A stretch of 64,000 nucleotides of DNA from Simmondsia chinensis (lineage: Eukaryota; Streptophyta; Magnoliopsida; Caryophyllales; Simmondsiaceae), in NCBI GenBank assembly GCA_018398585.1, contig JAGTTD010000009.1, forward strand, positions 16,807,193 through 16,871,192, written 5' to 3'. Positions 44,900 to 55,106 of the stretch are shown piece by piece. How positions within the stretch are numbered: position 1 is the first letter of the stretch; every line of letters begins with the position of its first letter. The notes below the pieces were generated by a model. It saw only the letters and a list, made by a program, of their open reading frames with translations. It did not search any database and was not told where the DNA came from. The position numbers and the translations under genes are program-made.

Positions 44900-46290
44900 C
44901 CTATAACTCATTAGGCCAATCCTTTTTGCTATATAGGTCTACAGGCCATCGGTCTTCATGCCTCCTAGGATGTTGATCAGAGAGATCGAGTTGCCTTTAA
45001 CGGCTTTACTTTAGTGTGGCTCTACGCTAACCTTGAAGGGAGCGAAGGTAGCTCGGAGACATGTTTGTTATCCTAGATGTTAGGGCGGTTTAGGACTTGC
45101 TGAGTGGAACCAAGCTTCGATCATGAAGCATATGCAATTCCTCCTTTCTGATCCTTCCTCGCTTTCGCCACACTGGATTCATCTCAACCGCCTTCGAGGG
45201 AGGCGTTCTTGAACGATTCGAGCGACGAGTTTGGCTTCGTGGAGTTGGTGCCATATTCTATCTCTTTGTCATCTTTATTTGGGTACAATTTACCATGTCA
45301 TAAGTGATGGGCTCAAAATGGTATCATGGACTGATTACTGGTTGCCTTGCAATCGCCAATAAGAGCACTTTCTTGCTCGACCGTTCACCTATTCTGGGCT
45401 TCGGTGGCATTCGAGGTTGTTACCCATTATTGAGGGTCATCGGTGGAGTTTTCTGTAGGGTTGTATGGACCTCCAACCCATTTGGAATATGGTTGGTTTA
45501 ACTCCTTAGGTTGGTGTAGCAGATTCAATCAGGTGGTTGAGTGACCCTTCGGGGAAGTTGGCCACCAAATCCGCCGGGGAGATGATATGGAGCAGGAGAG
45601 AGGAGGACTCTATTCACCATCTTCTATGGTTTAGCTTCACATTCCAAGACATTCTTTTCTTCTGTGGCTCACTTCTCAAAAGCAGTTATGGACTTGAGAC
45701 ATACTTGTACGATCTAGAGCATAGGGGATTGAGAGTATTTGTGTTGTTTGCGGTTTTACCGATGAGACTCATGACAATCGTTCTTCAATTGTTCTTTTTC
45801 TGCCTCTCTCTGGAGTTGCATCGCTCCACGAATATCTGTTTCTTGGCCTACATTTGATAGGGGCGACCTCATTTCTTGTGCGGCTCAGCACCTTAGGGGT
45901 CAAGAGATTGGTGGCATTATTGCTCGACTCAACCTCTCAGTGACTGTATATGTTCTCTAGTATGAGTGCCACCTTCGAATCCAGTGTTCTTAATCCAGAT
46001 CAGTTGAGGTCGTGAAAGAGGAGGTCACGGGTTTGATCAGGAGCCACTTGCTTGCTGCTTTTTTGTTTGGAGGAGCTCATCGTCATGCTTCCTTGCTTAG
46101 GCAATGGGGCCTTAAGATCTAGTTCTTTTTTCTTTCCGTTAGCCTTTGCTATGAATTTTTTTGTTTGAACATTGTTTGGACTATGTTTGACATTGTTTCT
46201 TTATTATAGGCTTCGGCTGTGTCCTGGGGTATGCCCTTTGTAGCTGTATTTCCTTTATTTCATCTATTTATTTCATTAACTTACCAAGAA
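44900..46290 (+). pseudogene. LINE fragment: RT C-terminal part and zinc-binding RT-associated domain
   Basis: Plus-strand frames read KGAKVARRHVCYPRC and GGLGLAEWNQASIMKHMQFL (about 45040-45140). SDPSSLSPHWIHLNRLRGRR, SWCHILSLCHLYLGTIYHVI and MVSWTDYWLPCNR follow (to 45350). Later come KLATKSAGEM and, in another frame, IPRHSFLLWLTSQKQLW with CVVCGFTDETHDN (45640-45780). This is the usual end of plant L1-type ORF2, including the zf-RVT region. The 3' tail runs to about 46290 (CATCTATTTATTTCATTAAC, ACCAAGAAAAAGAATG), but a long poly-A is not preserved. It abuts a copia LTR. Confidence 0.78.
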
Positions 46291-47286
46291 AAAGAATGTA
46301 ACCCTAGCTCTAAATGGCTCAAATCTGATTATCATCTCAGGATAATAATTGATTACAATTTAGTAGAACTTAATTCAACAAAATAAGTTTTACTGCACTC
46401 TAGAATTAAATATATTCACTTCATAGTTTTATAAATAACTTTTATTACAATATTTAGCCCCTCTAGTAGTTATCTATGAGTAAAAGTAACTTTAACTACT
46501 ATCATTACTTTTCTTACATCTCTCGCCACAGGTCCCAACTTACCCTTCTTGAAAAATTCAAAAGTACGTAAACAATATCCGTATTAATTCCAAATGTCAA
46601 ACATTTGGAATACTTTGGCCAAAGATTTAAGAATATGTTTGCAGGCCTGCAAATCAACTTAGGGGACATCTTTATCTTGTTAGGTACTATAGATTCCACG
46701 TAAATCCACTTTTCCTGCTACTCTCCATGTCGTTACCCAATAGACGTAAGATTCAAGTCAACACGCTTTGACTAACCCCTTTATCACATCCAAGAGACGA
46801 ACAATACATGCACAAGTTCCGATTGTTTCCTTGATTTAGATTTATCATTTCACAAAATTAATTATTTCTGATAGTACTTAATAAACAAATAATTCTGGTG
46901 GTCCGGCTTAGTGTCCCAATCATATGGACAACACCATTATAATACTCTTGGATCCATATCCACATGACCAAAGAAAGTCATCAAAAGCGTCATAGTATAG
47001 TTTTATCAGACAAGTTGCCCGAACTTATCACCAGCTATGAACATACTTCGAAACATTTCACTGGTTTGATTGAAGTCTATCTGTGGTTCAATCTGATTGA
47101 CCACTTAAACAAAACCTGACATGTCATCTTGGACTATATTCATCTCATAGAACGTTTTATAAAATAATCACACACATGCTTAACCTGTAAAACATGATGA
47201 GACAACGAATAAATAAAACAATTTCATTTATTTAGTTTAATATTTCAAACTAACTAATTGGTTTGTCCAGGACACCAATTCCAACA
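46290..47286 (-). repeat. Copia LTR fragment H (about 1 kb)
   Basis: On the minus strand it starts TGTTGGAATTGGTGTCC at 47286. It matches the copia F LTR (57464-58261 and 61182-61330) with shared text such as TAATCAGATTTGA and GAGCTAGxGxTA. It also shares LTR motifs with copia D: CCAAATG-TCAAA-CATTTGG (46590-46608) and CTTTGGCCAAAG (46613-46624). The 3' portion of the LTR is cut off at the LINE end. It interrupts the PMD gene of Tat-3. Confidence 0.8.
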
Positions 47287-48380
47287 ACCTCAACAACCAT
47301 ATAAGTCCATGAAGTGCTCCATGTTGGCATGGCCATACCCGTTTGTAATGCACTTCATTCTATTCAGGCTCCAATCCACCTTCCCTTAGGTTCAATCTCT
47401 ATCGAGGAAATCTTTGGCAGTAAGATTCATCAACCTGGCTTCCTAGCTTTCGATGTCTCAAACCATTTTTTGTTCTAACACCCAAGCATTGTTCGCCAGA
47501 GACTCCACTCGAGGAAGACGTCCCTACGGTTGAAGAGCCAGCAGAAATTCCAATGGTGGATATGCCAATAGATGTCCTTCTTTTGCCTCAAGCTTAGGTT
47601 TCAAGGGTAATAATAGTTTCTCGGACCTTGGTTATTTTCCGAAGTTAAGATTTAATCTAACTACTTTTAATGTTAACACTTTTAACAGTCACACTTCAAA
47701 GAGCCATTCCATCCCTAAGACTAGGAGGGATGATTTCTTCCCTTAAGAAGCTAGGAGCAAGTGGTAGGCTGGCCTTTCAGCAACTAGACCAAGTACCCCC
47801 GAGATTCCATAGAATAAGGGAGCTTGCACATCTCCCCGATTTGCCCTTGGCTGAAAGGGCTAACTTCCCAGAAGCTACAGCTCTAGTGAAGGCCTTAAAA
47901 GAGGAACCTAAGGTGGCTCTGTCCATTGCCAAATAACTTGAAGTCCTAGAGGAAGTGCTTGTGAAGGTGAACCAAGAGGTCCCAACCCTCTTTTAGGAAA
48001 AAGAGTGTTGCCAAGATGCCATGAGGGGCTTAGGGCTGAACTGAACTTGGTGGCCTCCAACTTCTGTTTTAAGAACATGAAATGGCCAAGAAGACCCAGA
48101 GCCAGCAAGCTCAAGAGATCAGAGGCCTCAAGGTTGAAATTCATCACTTCAAAGAGAGATTGGGTCATCATATGGGAGAACTACGCACTTTCCTTGACAT
48201 AACAACATTCCTCTTGGGACACTGTGGTTGGAAGGCATGAGGAAGCTACCATGGAAGGCCAAAGAGGCAACCAAGTTCTTAAAAAAGAAGTCCTTCCTTG
48301 GACCACGAGCAGAGAAACACAGCCAGCTAATTGTCTTCTATAGAGGAATCCTTAGTGAGGATTAAGACCCAACTCTCTTA
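47287..48380 (+). pseudogene. Tat-3 antisense accessory ORF, C-terminal half
   Basis: Linker text: SIVRQRLHSRKTSLRLKSQQ or, in the alternative frame, EEDVPTVEEPAEIPMVDMPI (about 47510-47570). An open stretch follows (47670-47936: ASGRLAFQQLDQVPPRFHRI, LPDLPLAERANFPEATALVK, ALKEEPKVALSIAK). A coiled-coil-like part ends in VLKKEVLPLDHEQRNTAS and SIEESLVRIKTQL (48280-48380). Region 47945-48070 aligns at DNA level with 10811-10870, which ties the two copies together. Several frameshifts are present. Confidence 0.6.
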
Positions 48381-48551
48381 AGTTTCATTTGTTTTTTTTT
48401 TGGAAAGATATTTTGGCCATACAAGTTACTTGCTTATATTACTTCGTATATAAGCCATGTACTTTCCGATACTATTAATGAAATATGCATTTTTGTTCGA
48501 ACACGTCTCTTAGCATGGTGGTTCATTCTTTCTTTTCATTATGATCTTAAC
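48381..48551. other. Tat-3 shared 3' flank between convergent genes
   Basis: It matches 11211-11390: TATATAAGCCATGTACT, AATGAAATATGCATTTTTG, then the T-rich piece before GGATCATGGAGTTGATCCT. This last segment is an inverted repeat (AGGATCA and TGATCCT). No protein is seen. Confidence 0.5.
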
Positions 48552-48782
48552 CTAAGGATCATGGAGTTGATCCTCAAGACATTGATATTGAAATTGAGCC
48601 CATAATTTAGGGAATCTATACTTAAGGAGTTCCTTGTTAGAGTCCGAAATTGATGGCACATATTTCTTTAGGAACCTTTCCTTAATAGCCCTCAGGTGAG
48701 TTCTTCCATGTAAGTCTTGCAGTAGGTAAGCATTGCCAGCAAGCTTTCCTCGGCTCAATCCATACATAGGAGGCTTGTACAA
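48552..48782 (-). pseudogene. Tat-3 integrase C-terminal end
   Basis: The minus-strand frame reads GLSRGKLAGNAYLLQDLHGR, THLRAIKERFLKKYVPSISD. This is the C-terminal domain of a Tat-lineage integrase. Homologous text at 11520-11640 (GGNTYL, DLDGRTHP) belongs to Tat-1. The rest of this pol is not present upstream of 48783. Confidence 0.75.
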
Positions 48783-50072
48783 GAGACAAAAAGGCTACCA
48801 AGCTGTAATTCATGTTATGCACATAAGGTGTTTGATGAAATGTCTTAAATAGTTATTCATCAATAGTCATTCATCATAGCGCTCTTTCCTCACCCCTTAA
48901 ATATCAGTGAGGTCTGGTGACTACAACAATGGAAAATAGCACTCGAACGTGGGTATCGAAGAAGGATTTAGTGGAAACCCTCTGCATTCAGTGCTCGGTT
49001 GCCCTCGATCGGTCGATAGAGGAGGTGAAACAGATGATCAAAGGTAATTACCCATTTCCTACCAAATGTTTAGACTTTCCTGAGACTCCATTAACTGAAT
49101 TTACGAAATTGTGGCAATCTGGGCCATTGATCGAACACTTGAGTGCATTTAAGTTGTTAATTAGTTGTTATGAATTATCCGAGAGTCATAAGATACGTCT
49201 ATTTTAGGAAGGATTACGTGAGGAACTATCATGATGGATTAAAATGTTTAATCCTAACAATTTACATGGCGCAATCATATTAGCTAAGCTCTGGGGAAAA
49301 AATTGCGAATACTTGGTGGGAAGTAATGATCAAAACCCCTTAAAAGTGGTCCCCCTCCCCACACCTCGGAATGCAAATCATGATTGTCCTATTAATACCG
49401 ACAGAACCCCACTTGCCGTGCCTGATGTCGTTACAACATCCCAATCCCACGACTTAAACACTCCCCAAATCAACGCCAAAAAACCCATTCAGATTCAACA
49501 TATCGTGACTCGTGGAGATCGATGAACATAGGGCTAAAAATCTGTGTTTTTATTATCATGAAATTTTTTTCGATGGGCACAATTGCCATATACGTAAACG
49601 AGTTTAGTTCTATTTGGTAGAGGTCGATGATGATACCAATGCCATTCTTGAGTCAGAACCTGATTTGGACCCAAATCCTCACATATTGATTCACGCTCTT
49701 GAAGGAGTTGAGAATTGTAAGACTATGTCTGTCCAGGAGAAATGTGGCAAACTACTTTTTAACTATTTCAACTTCAATATGACCAAAGCATAGCACAATT
49801 AAAACTCCACTGATCTCTAGGCTTTGTTAACTGTTTCCATAAAAAATTTTTGATGACTCTCCAAGCTTACCTATGTACCGTCTAGGGTTCGAATATCAAA
49901 TGCCATTGAAATGGGAAAAAAGTAGTACCACTGATGCCCTCTTTCATCTCTGCAGACCTGAGCTTTTGCCTATGCTTCTATCTCCCACTTTGTCTGAGTT
50001 TCATGCCTTGTTATATCAGGTGTGGCTTTCATACCCGACTATGGGTTGTATTGTGATTATTCTATCCCCCAC
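48783..50072 (+). pseudogene. Ty3/gypsy element L: gag joined to RNase H end by internal deletion
   Basis: Gag: KCLDFPETPLTEFTKLWQSG and AFKLLISCYELSESHKIRLF (48917-49207), then WIKMFNPNNLHGAIILAKLW (49244 on). The zinc knuckle, in a shifted frame, reads CFYYHEIFFDGHNC (49540-49590) with ILESEPDLDPNPHILIHALE after it. At about 49840 it jumps to RNase H-integrase linker text: LGFEYQMPLKWEKSSTTDAL and LLSPTLSEFHALLYQVWLSY. All of protease and RT is therefore deleted. Element J starts at 50073. Confidence 0.78.
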
Positions 50073-50348
50073 TGCCATGAACCTAAGTTTGTGACAAGAT
50101 GGGAAGTGAATTAGAGTTTAGATGAGAGAGAGAATTGAAGTATGGGAAGAGAAAGAATTAGGGATGAGAGAGTTAGAGAGAAAATAAGAGATAAGAAAGT
50201 TAAATGACTTTGATTATTACATTTGATATCCTCATTACAAGCCATTACATTGCTACTTTCTAAAAAACTAAGCTGACAACATAACAAGAACACCCCTTGT
50301 CATCACCCGCTTGACCGAGACATCATGTTTATGACTAAGTTCGTGACA
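50073..50348 (-). repeat. 3' LTR of element J (276 bp)
   Basis: Plus-strand start TGCCATGAACCTAAG, end AAGTTCGTGACA. It is similar along its length to 51571-51857. CCCAC precedes it. Confidence 0.85.
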
Positions 50349-50387
50349 TTTCCCACCCCTTCAAACCATCCTTGTCCTCAAGGATGG
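50349..50387 (-). promoter_or_regulatory. Pre-PPT stem-loop and polypurine tract of element J
   Basis: On the element strand CCATCCTTG, loop AGGA, CAAGGATGG (50366-50387) is a perfect 9-bp stem, 17 nt from the LTR. The tract GAAGGGGTGGGAAA lies between stem and LTR. Confidence 0.8.
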
Positions 50388-50915
50388 AATTCTTAAATCT
50401 TCGTCACAAATCTTTAGCCGTTGCCTTTTTGTGCCTTCATGGATGTGTCAGCATGACGAGGGAAGGTAGATGAACTATGCGTAAGTATTACATCATTTAT
50501 CTACTAATATATCAATCACTACAAACTATACTGTGCATTGGAAAAATCCTAATACATCAAAGTAAAAGTCCTGACTATATAACCACCTAACTAATACATG
50601 TAACAAACTATTAATTATTTTAACCACCTACTACATCATATAACAATCCTAACTAACTAATACACCTATTTTACTACACATTGTTGAACCACCTAAAATA
50701 TCATATAACAAACTACTAAGATATTATGTAACAACTACTAAGATATAATAGCAACCTCTATCCCATAACCTTGGTCATCCGTGTTGCTAACCAATTCCCT
50801 TTCATAGGGTGACCCACCAACCCCCCAGGTACATGCCCACTATTTCTTGGTCAATGAAATAATCCTTGTCCCCAAGGATTAAATGTTTTTAACAGGCCAA
50901 AAAAAATTTTTAGGG
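50388..50915. other. Non-coding interior of element J
   Basis: AT-rich sequence with loose internal repeats of ACTAATACATxTAACAA type (about 50530-50760). There is no coding signal. CAATGAAATAATCCTTGTCC at about 50855 is followed by a second copy of the CCTTGTCC-AAGG motif. Confidence 0.5.
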
Positions 50916-51407
50916 CTAAAGCATTGCCCTTTTTTTGCTTTCCTCTAATGTTTCTTCATGGGAGTTTACCCCGCCTTCTTCTTGGAGTTTTTGACTTGAC
51001 AATCTCGTACTCTTGGTCATCCTCTTTTGCACGCATGGTAGTTCCACACCTAGCTTCAAACTTGGCTTCAATTTTTTGGATTTTGAATACGGAATTGCAT
51101 TATTGACTAGGTGGCTAGGTTTCTCGGTGGAAATAGCGGATTCTTGAATCTTGGGCGACACTAACATTGTCACGTCATCACAACACAATTTTTGAGATGA
51201 TGGTGGGCGTTCAAGTACCAATTTCATTATTAAATCCAATATCGAGTTTGGACCCGTTTCACATCCCAAACTTGACAATAATGGTTGTGTGACACCCATT
51301 CTCATTAGCAACTTGTTTGTCTTTTCTAAAAGTGAATCAATCAAGGAAGGTAATTCTGCATTAATCCTTGATTGTTCCTCCTTGCCTTTTACCATGTTTG
51401 CAATCAA
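50916..51407 (-). CDS. Orphan 163-codon ORF of element J
   Basis: An uninterrupted ORF in the position of gag. The protein is hydrophilic and Ser/Lys/Leu-rich: MIANMVKGKEEQSRINAELP, then LIDSLLEKTNKLLMRMG and MTKSTRLSSQKLQEEGG. No zinc knuckle, membrane segment or known motif is recognised. It may be the N-terminal piece of a gag-like protein or a fragment that stays open by chance. An unbroken frame of this length is uncommon in this decayed region. Function unknown. Confidence 0.45.
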   Translation of the reverse strand: MIANMVKGKEEQSRINAELPSLIDSLLEKTNKLLMRMGVTQPLLSSLGCETGPNSILDLIMKLVLERPPSSQKLCCDDVTMLVSPKIQESAISTEKPSHLVNNAIPYSKSKKLKPSLKLGVELPCVQKRMTKSTRLSSQKLQEEGGVNSHEETLEESKKRAML

Positions 51408-51570
51408 CTTGTTGATAAGGAATGGAATTCAAATTAAAAAAAAAAAAAAGAACTTCAATTCTTGAATTTTGAACACCACAATCCTTTGTATTCACTGAGT
51501 TGATGATGATTTGAGGTTAAAGATCTATAAGAACTCCCAATCTCGGACGGGAATGAGCTCTGATACCAAT

Positions 51571-51857
51571 TGTCATGAAGCTAGGGTTGTGATGAGATAG
51601 GAAGTGAATTAGAGTTTAAATAAGAGAGAGAATTGGAGTATGAGAAGAGAAACAATAAAAAGAATTTGGGATGAGAGAGTTAGAGAGAGAAAGTAAGATG
51701 TGAGAAAGTGAAATAACTTTGATTATTACGTTTGATATCCTCATTACAAGAGATCACAATGCCATTCATTGAAAAACTATGCTAACAACATAACAAGAAC
51801 ATCCCGTGTCATCACCCACTTGATCGAGACACCATGTCCGTGACTAAGTTCATGGCA
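51571..51857 (-). repeat. 5' LTR of element J (287 bp)
   Basis: Starts TGTCATGAAGCTAGG directly after the primer site and ends AAGTTCATGGCA. It pairs with 50073-50348. K-type LTR sequence follows at once. Confidence 0.85.
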
Positions 51858-52988
51858 TTCTCTTCCTCAATTTTTCTTTCTTCTTTCTTCTTTCTCATCC
51901 ATAACCCTCAATTTGTCTTCTCAGCTCCAATTTTGTCTAATGCTCTATCTCATCCCAACTCTATTTCACTTATATCTAATGTTATGATTCTTGATTATAA
52001 CAATTGGTATCAGAGCTGTGATTTTTGTCAATTTGGGTACAACAATTTGTCGAAAGGGAAGAAACAGCCATTGATGGCAACATCGAACTCTGCTAGTGGT
52101 CCTGAAGCCTCGAAGAAGATGATACAATTTCAACAACAACTTCGGAACCTGGTAATTACCCTTGGTAACCTGCATCAATCCCAAGGGCTGATGCAGCAAC
52201 AATTATTTGGTATTCGGAAGAAATTAAATTAGAACAATGGCGATGGACTAGAGGTTAGCATGCCAGCAATTCTGGCTAATGTAAGACCCCTTGAACTCAT
52301 ACTTCCTCTTTCCAAGCTTCAAAAACACAGTGTAGAACAAGTTAATGTTGGGAGGAGCTCTTCTTTTCCACAAACCAAGCTAGAGATCAGTTGTTTTGAT
52401 GACATACATCCATAATCTTAGGTTAGAAGGTGTCTAAGAATCTTTTCTGTTTACTCAATCAAGATAGCAACTCCACGTTCAAACCCAAAATCAAAACCCA
52501 TCTTGAAGCAGAGCACAAAATCGTTTAATAAACGAAGAAAAAAAACAAGATTGAAAAATTGTTGACTAGAAACTTATTATAAAAAATTCCAAGAAGATGG
52601 GGTAAGCTTTCATCAAGAAATGTTAAAACAAAGTGAAGAAGAAGCATGCGCCAAGGGCCTGCAACAATTTTCTCGACTATGATAGCACGTCTGTTGGGTT
52701 TTACGTCACCTAAACTATGGGTAATGAAGATTTTGTTAAATAATTTCCATGCTTGTGCTGTTGTTGGTGATGCACTACTTCAGCACCTCAATAAGAAGGT
52801 AAGGAATACAAAAAGATGGGAACTCTTTCCTCGAACATGAATAGACATTTGGGGAGTCAGTTGATGGACATAACCATGCTGTTACTCAATGCCGATCAAG
52901 TGGTGCAACTTATACTCTTTTGGACCAGAGAGTAGGTGATGCTAAAAGAGAAGGTTGTCAATTTCTCAAAAGTAAGTTTTCTCAATTG

Positions 52989-53026
52989 GATTCTTGAGGA
53001 CAAGAATCATTTAAAGAGGTGGGAAA
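52989..53026 (+). promoter_or_regulatory. Pre-PPT stem-loop and polypurine tract of element K
   Basis: GATTCTTG, loop AGGA, CAAGAATC (52989-53008) is a perfect 8-bp stem, identical to that of element G. The tract AAAGAGGTGGGAAA follows and the LTR starts at 53027, 18 nt after the stem. Confidence 0.82.
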
Positions 53027-53383
53027 TGTCATGACCCTCACAATCGGATATTAAATTGTAATCAAGTGTAAACATTCCATTCATAGATATTTTGTAATTA
53101 AAGAGAGTTAGTTAGTTCTTAGATATTTTAGTGGGAAAAGTTGTTTTGAAGCCAAGTTAGTTAGTTTGGTGGTTGAGGGAGGATAATTAGTTTGGTGGTT
53201 GAGGGAGGATAAATAGCTCATTTGTTGATTCCTGTATCATTTTATGTCAAGTAATAGAAAATATTCATTCTTTTCCCATCCCAAACCCTCGATTTTTCTT
53301 CTTATCTCCAATTCTCTCTAATTCTCTCTCTCATCTCTACTCTCCTTCACTTCTATCTTATGTTATGATCTTTGATCATAACA
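53027..53383 (+). repeat. 3' LTR of element K (357 bp)
   Basis: Starts TGTCATGACCC, ends ATCATAACA. A 28-bp segment is duplicated inside (TTAGTTTGGTGGTTGAGGGA twice, about 53160-53210). The motif GGATAAATAGC is a possible TATA box. At the end TTATGATC, TTT, GATCATAA (53363-53381) is a perfect 8-bp palindrome. Confidence 0.85.
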
Positions 53384-53830
53384 CCCACTTCATCAGAGTT
53401 TCGTGCCAAGTTAAATCAGGCTTGGCATTCAGACCCGACTACAAGTCGTATTGTTGAGGATGAACAATTTGGACAATTTATGCATCATCTCTAAACTTGG
53501 CATTTCAGTCGACTCCACCATGAGGGATGATCAATAGCTTGCTATGATGCTGATTTATGCTGGTTTATTTTGGTGTTGTTCAGTGACTCGACTTAGGCCA
53601 GTCATATTGAGGTCATGGTTACTTAAAACCGACTTGATGCTACTCAGGTGCTTGTTCAATGGACTTATCAAACTCCTATGATGCAACATGGAAATTTCTT
53701 TATGACCTTCAGGGCCATTTTCCTAGACTCGACCCTTGGGGACAAGTCATTTCATGCTGGGGGTAATGAGACGAACCAAGTAATCAACTCTCCTGCTTGG
53801 GAATGTCGTGTCATCAGCCATGTCACTCCC
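53384..53830 (+). pseudogene. Ty3/gypsy element M: integrase linker and chromodomain tail
   Basis: The first part repeats the linker of element L: SSEFRAKLNQAWHSDPTTSR, IVEDEQFGQF. After a deletion it reads VLVQWTYQTPMMQHGNFFMT, FRAIFLDSTLGDKSFHAGGN and ETNQVINSP. This fits the end of a chromodomain tail (VLVQW..P..ATWE..FP...LEDK..GG.D.). L and M may be one element split by J and K, or two copies; the repeated SEF text argues for care. The original LTR is not identified. Confidence 0.65.
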
Positions 53831-54119
53831 TAGTTAGCAATCCTAATCACCCTTTAGGTAATATGAATAAGTGTAGAGAGGTCGAGGTTAGTGTGCAAAT
53901 AAATGATTTTGAATCTCTTGTTTCTTTCTCTTTTATCTTTTTTAATCCTCTCCCTTTTCTTCTTATCCTTCTCCCCCTTCTTCCATACTTTATTATGCAA
54001 CTCTCATACATGTAGAGTTATATTATATACTATACTATACACTACAAAAGTGTTTACATTTCGGAGTTCACTGATTGATTTTCATGTGGAGTTGTTAAGT
54101 TGTTGCTAGAATTGTGTGG
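53831..54119. other. Unassigned stretch with TATAC repeats
   Basis: T/C-rich sequence, then a short run of TATACTATACTATACACTACA near 54025-54045. No coding signal; it may be decayed LTR of element M. Confidence 0.4.
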
Positions 54120-54835
54120 AACTGGATCAAATTGCATCAATTGTCCATTTTTTTAAATTGATTAAAACAAAGAGTTCATCCCTGAAGCCCGAAGCACTAT
54201 ATTACTAAAGAAGCAAGTACAGCAACATCTACACTATGCTGGACTAAGTTAAATTATGCTACTCCTAGGTAAAAAAGCACAAGTGTGCTATAAAGAAAAT
54301 TTGAAGAAGTTTTGTGAGTGTGTGTGTGTGTGTGTGTCTTATTTATTAACAAAATAAGGGCGGGTCCTTATTTTTGGGGCATTTTCTTCCCACGTTAGGC
54401 CATAAAACTTTTTAAGCGCGTGAATGATCAGTGAACATGCCCTTGATTTGGTATTCGTGTGTATTTCTTGAAGCCCACATTTGTTGTTTTAGCTAAAGTC
54501 TCTTCTAGATATCCCACATTCTCTTGGATTAAGCTTGGTGTGCACGCATCTGATATTACGCTGCATGTAACTGTCTCGAGCTTAGAAACCACCTGTCTTA
54601 CAACCTTCCTGGCAGCGCCTTGAGCTCGAGCTCCCTTCATCCCTCAACCAACTTGAGCCTCGAGTGGCAGATACCCTTGTTACGGTGATAAACGTCTCAA
54701 CATGCTGGGCTCAAGGTGTTATTATTTTACTACGTAGAGGTCTGACTCTCCTCAAGGAGGACCTTATGTGATAAGCACATGGCACTTTGCCCAAAACTGT
54801 GTCGTCCAAGTTCCATCAAAATTAGGACAAAAACA
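54120..54835 (-). repeat. 3' LTR of Tat-2
   Basis: It matches 43870-44560 (Tat-1 5' LTR) in the same orientation. On the minus strand it starts TGTTTTTGTCC at 54835, after the purine tract TTTAGGGGGCAT. A (TG)n microsatellite is at about 54321-54338. The lower edge is uncertain because the neighbouring sequence is decayed. Confidence 0.72.
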
Positions 54836-55106
54836 AATGCCCCCTAAATTTAAAACCAGTAAAAATCTACTTCATTTGACCTTCAACGGCTACAAGGGGC
54901 CTGAGAGCATACTGTTTGACATCTGATCTTCTTTCCCACATGTCTATAAGTATGATAGTTAGGGCTTCGGATCTTCACTTTCTCTTCTCTATGCTCTCTC
55001 TTTGATGTAACCAAGTGATAAGAAAACACTTGCTCTCTACTCTTGAATATCTAATCTTTGTTGCTTATTATACTCCCAACTCTTTTGCATTTCTTCGAGT
55101 CAAGCA
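54836..55106. promoter_or_regulatory. Tat-2 polypurine tract and upstream region of antisense ORF
   Basis: 54836-54852 holds the minus-strand purine tract AAATTTAGGGGGCATTT. The rest leads to the PMD ORF on the plus strand. CTATAAGTATGATAGTTAGG at about 54943 looks like a TATA region, followed by pyrimidine-rich sequence. This may be the promoter and 5' UTR of the antisense gene (inference). Confidence 0.45.

Larger units (their letters stand above)
50073..51857 (-). mobile_element. Small non-autonomous LTR element J (1785 bp)
   Basis: Two LTRs, 50073-50348 and 51571-51857, share AGGAAGTGAATTAGAGTTTA-type text. The primer site, TGGTATCAGAGC on the minus strand, is at 51558-51569. A perfect 9-bp stem-loop and the tract GAAGGGGTGGGAAA precede the 3' LTR. 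The interior is 1.2 kb with one 163-codon ORF and no pol domain. LTRs of about 280 bp fit small derivatives such as TRIM-like or gag-only elements. Confidence 0.85.
51858..53383 (+). mobile_element. Gypsy-derived element K, gag fragment only, 5' LTR truncated by J
   Basis: The 3' half of a 5' LTR (51858-52001) ends TTGATTATAACA and is followed by the primer site TGGTATCAGAGC (52004-52015). A gag N-terminal ORF (52074-52232: MATSNSASGPEASKKMIQFQ, LRNLVITLGNLHQSQGLMQQ) follows, then degraded gag text (KLEISCFDDIHP). A perfect pre-PPT stem-loop comes next, and then the 3' LTR 53027-53383. No pol is present. CCCAC occurs both at 50068-50072 and at 53384-53388, so J plus K may share one target duplication. 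Confidence 0.75.

Noticed and set aside
44703..44914. Two overlapping short ORFs with apparent membrane segments
   Set aside because: Hydrophobicity follows from T-rich sequence; no homologous pattern and no gene context.
50111..50293. Minus-strand 60-codon ORF with a hydrophobic stretch
   Set aside because: It lies inside the J LTR and is translated pyrimidine-rich LTR sequence.
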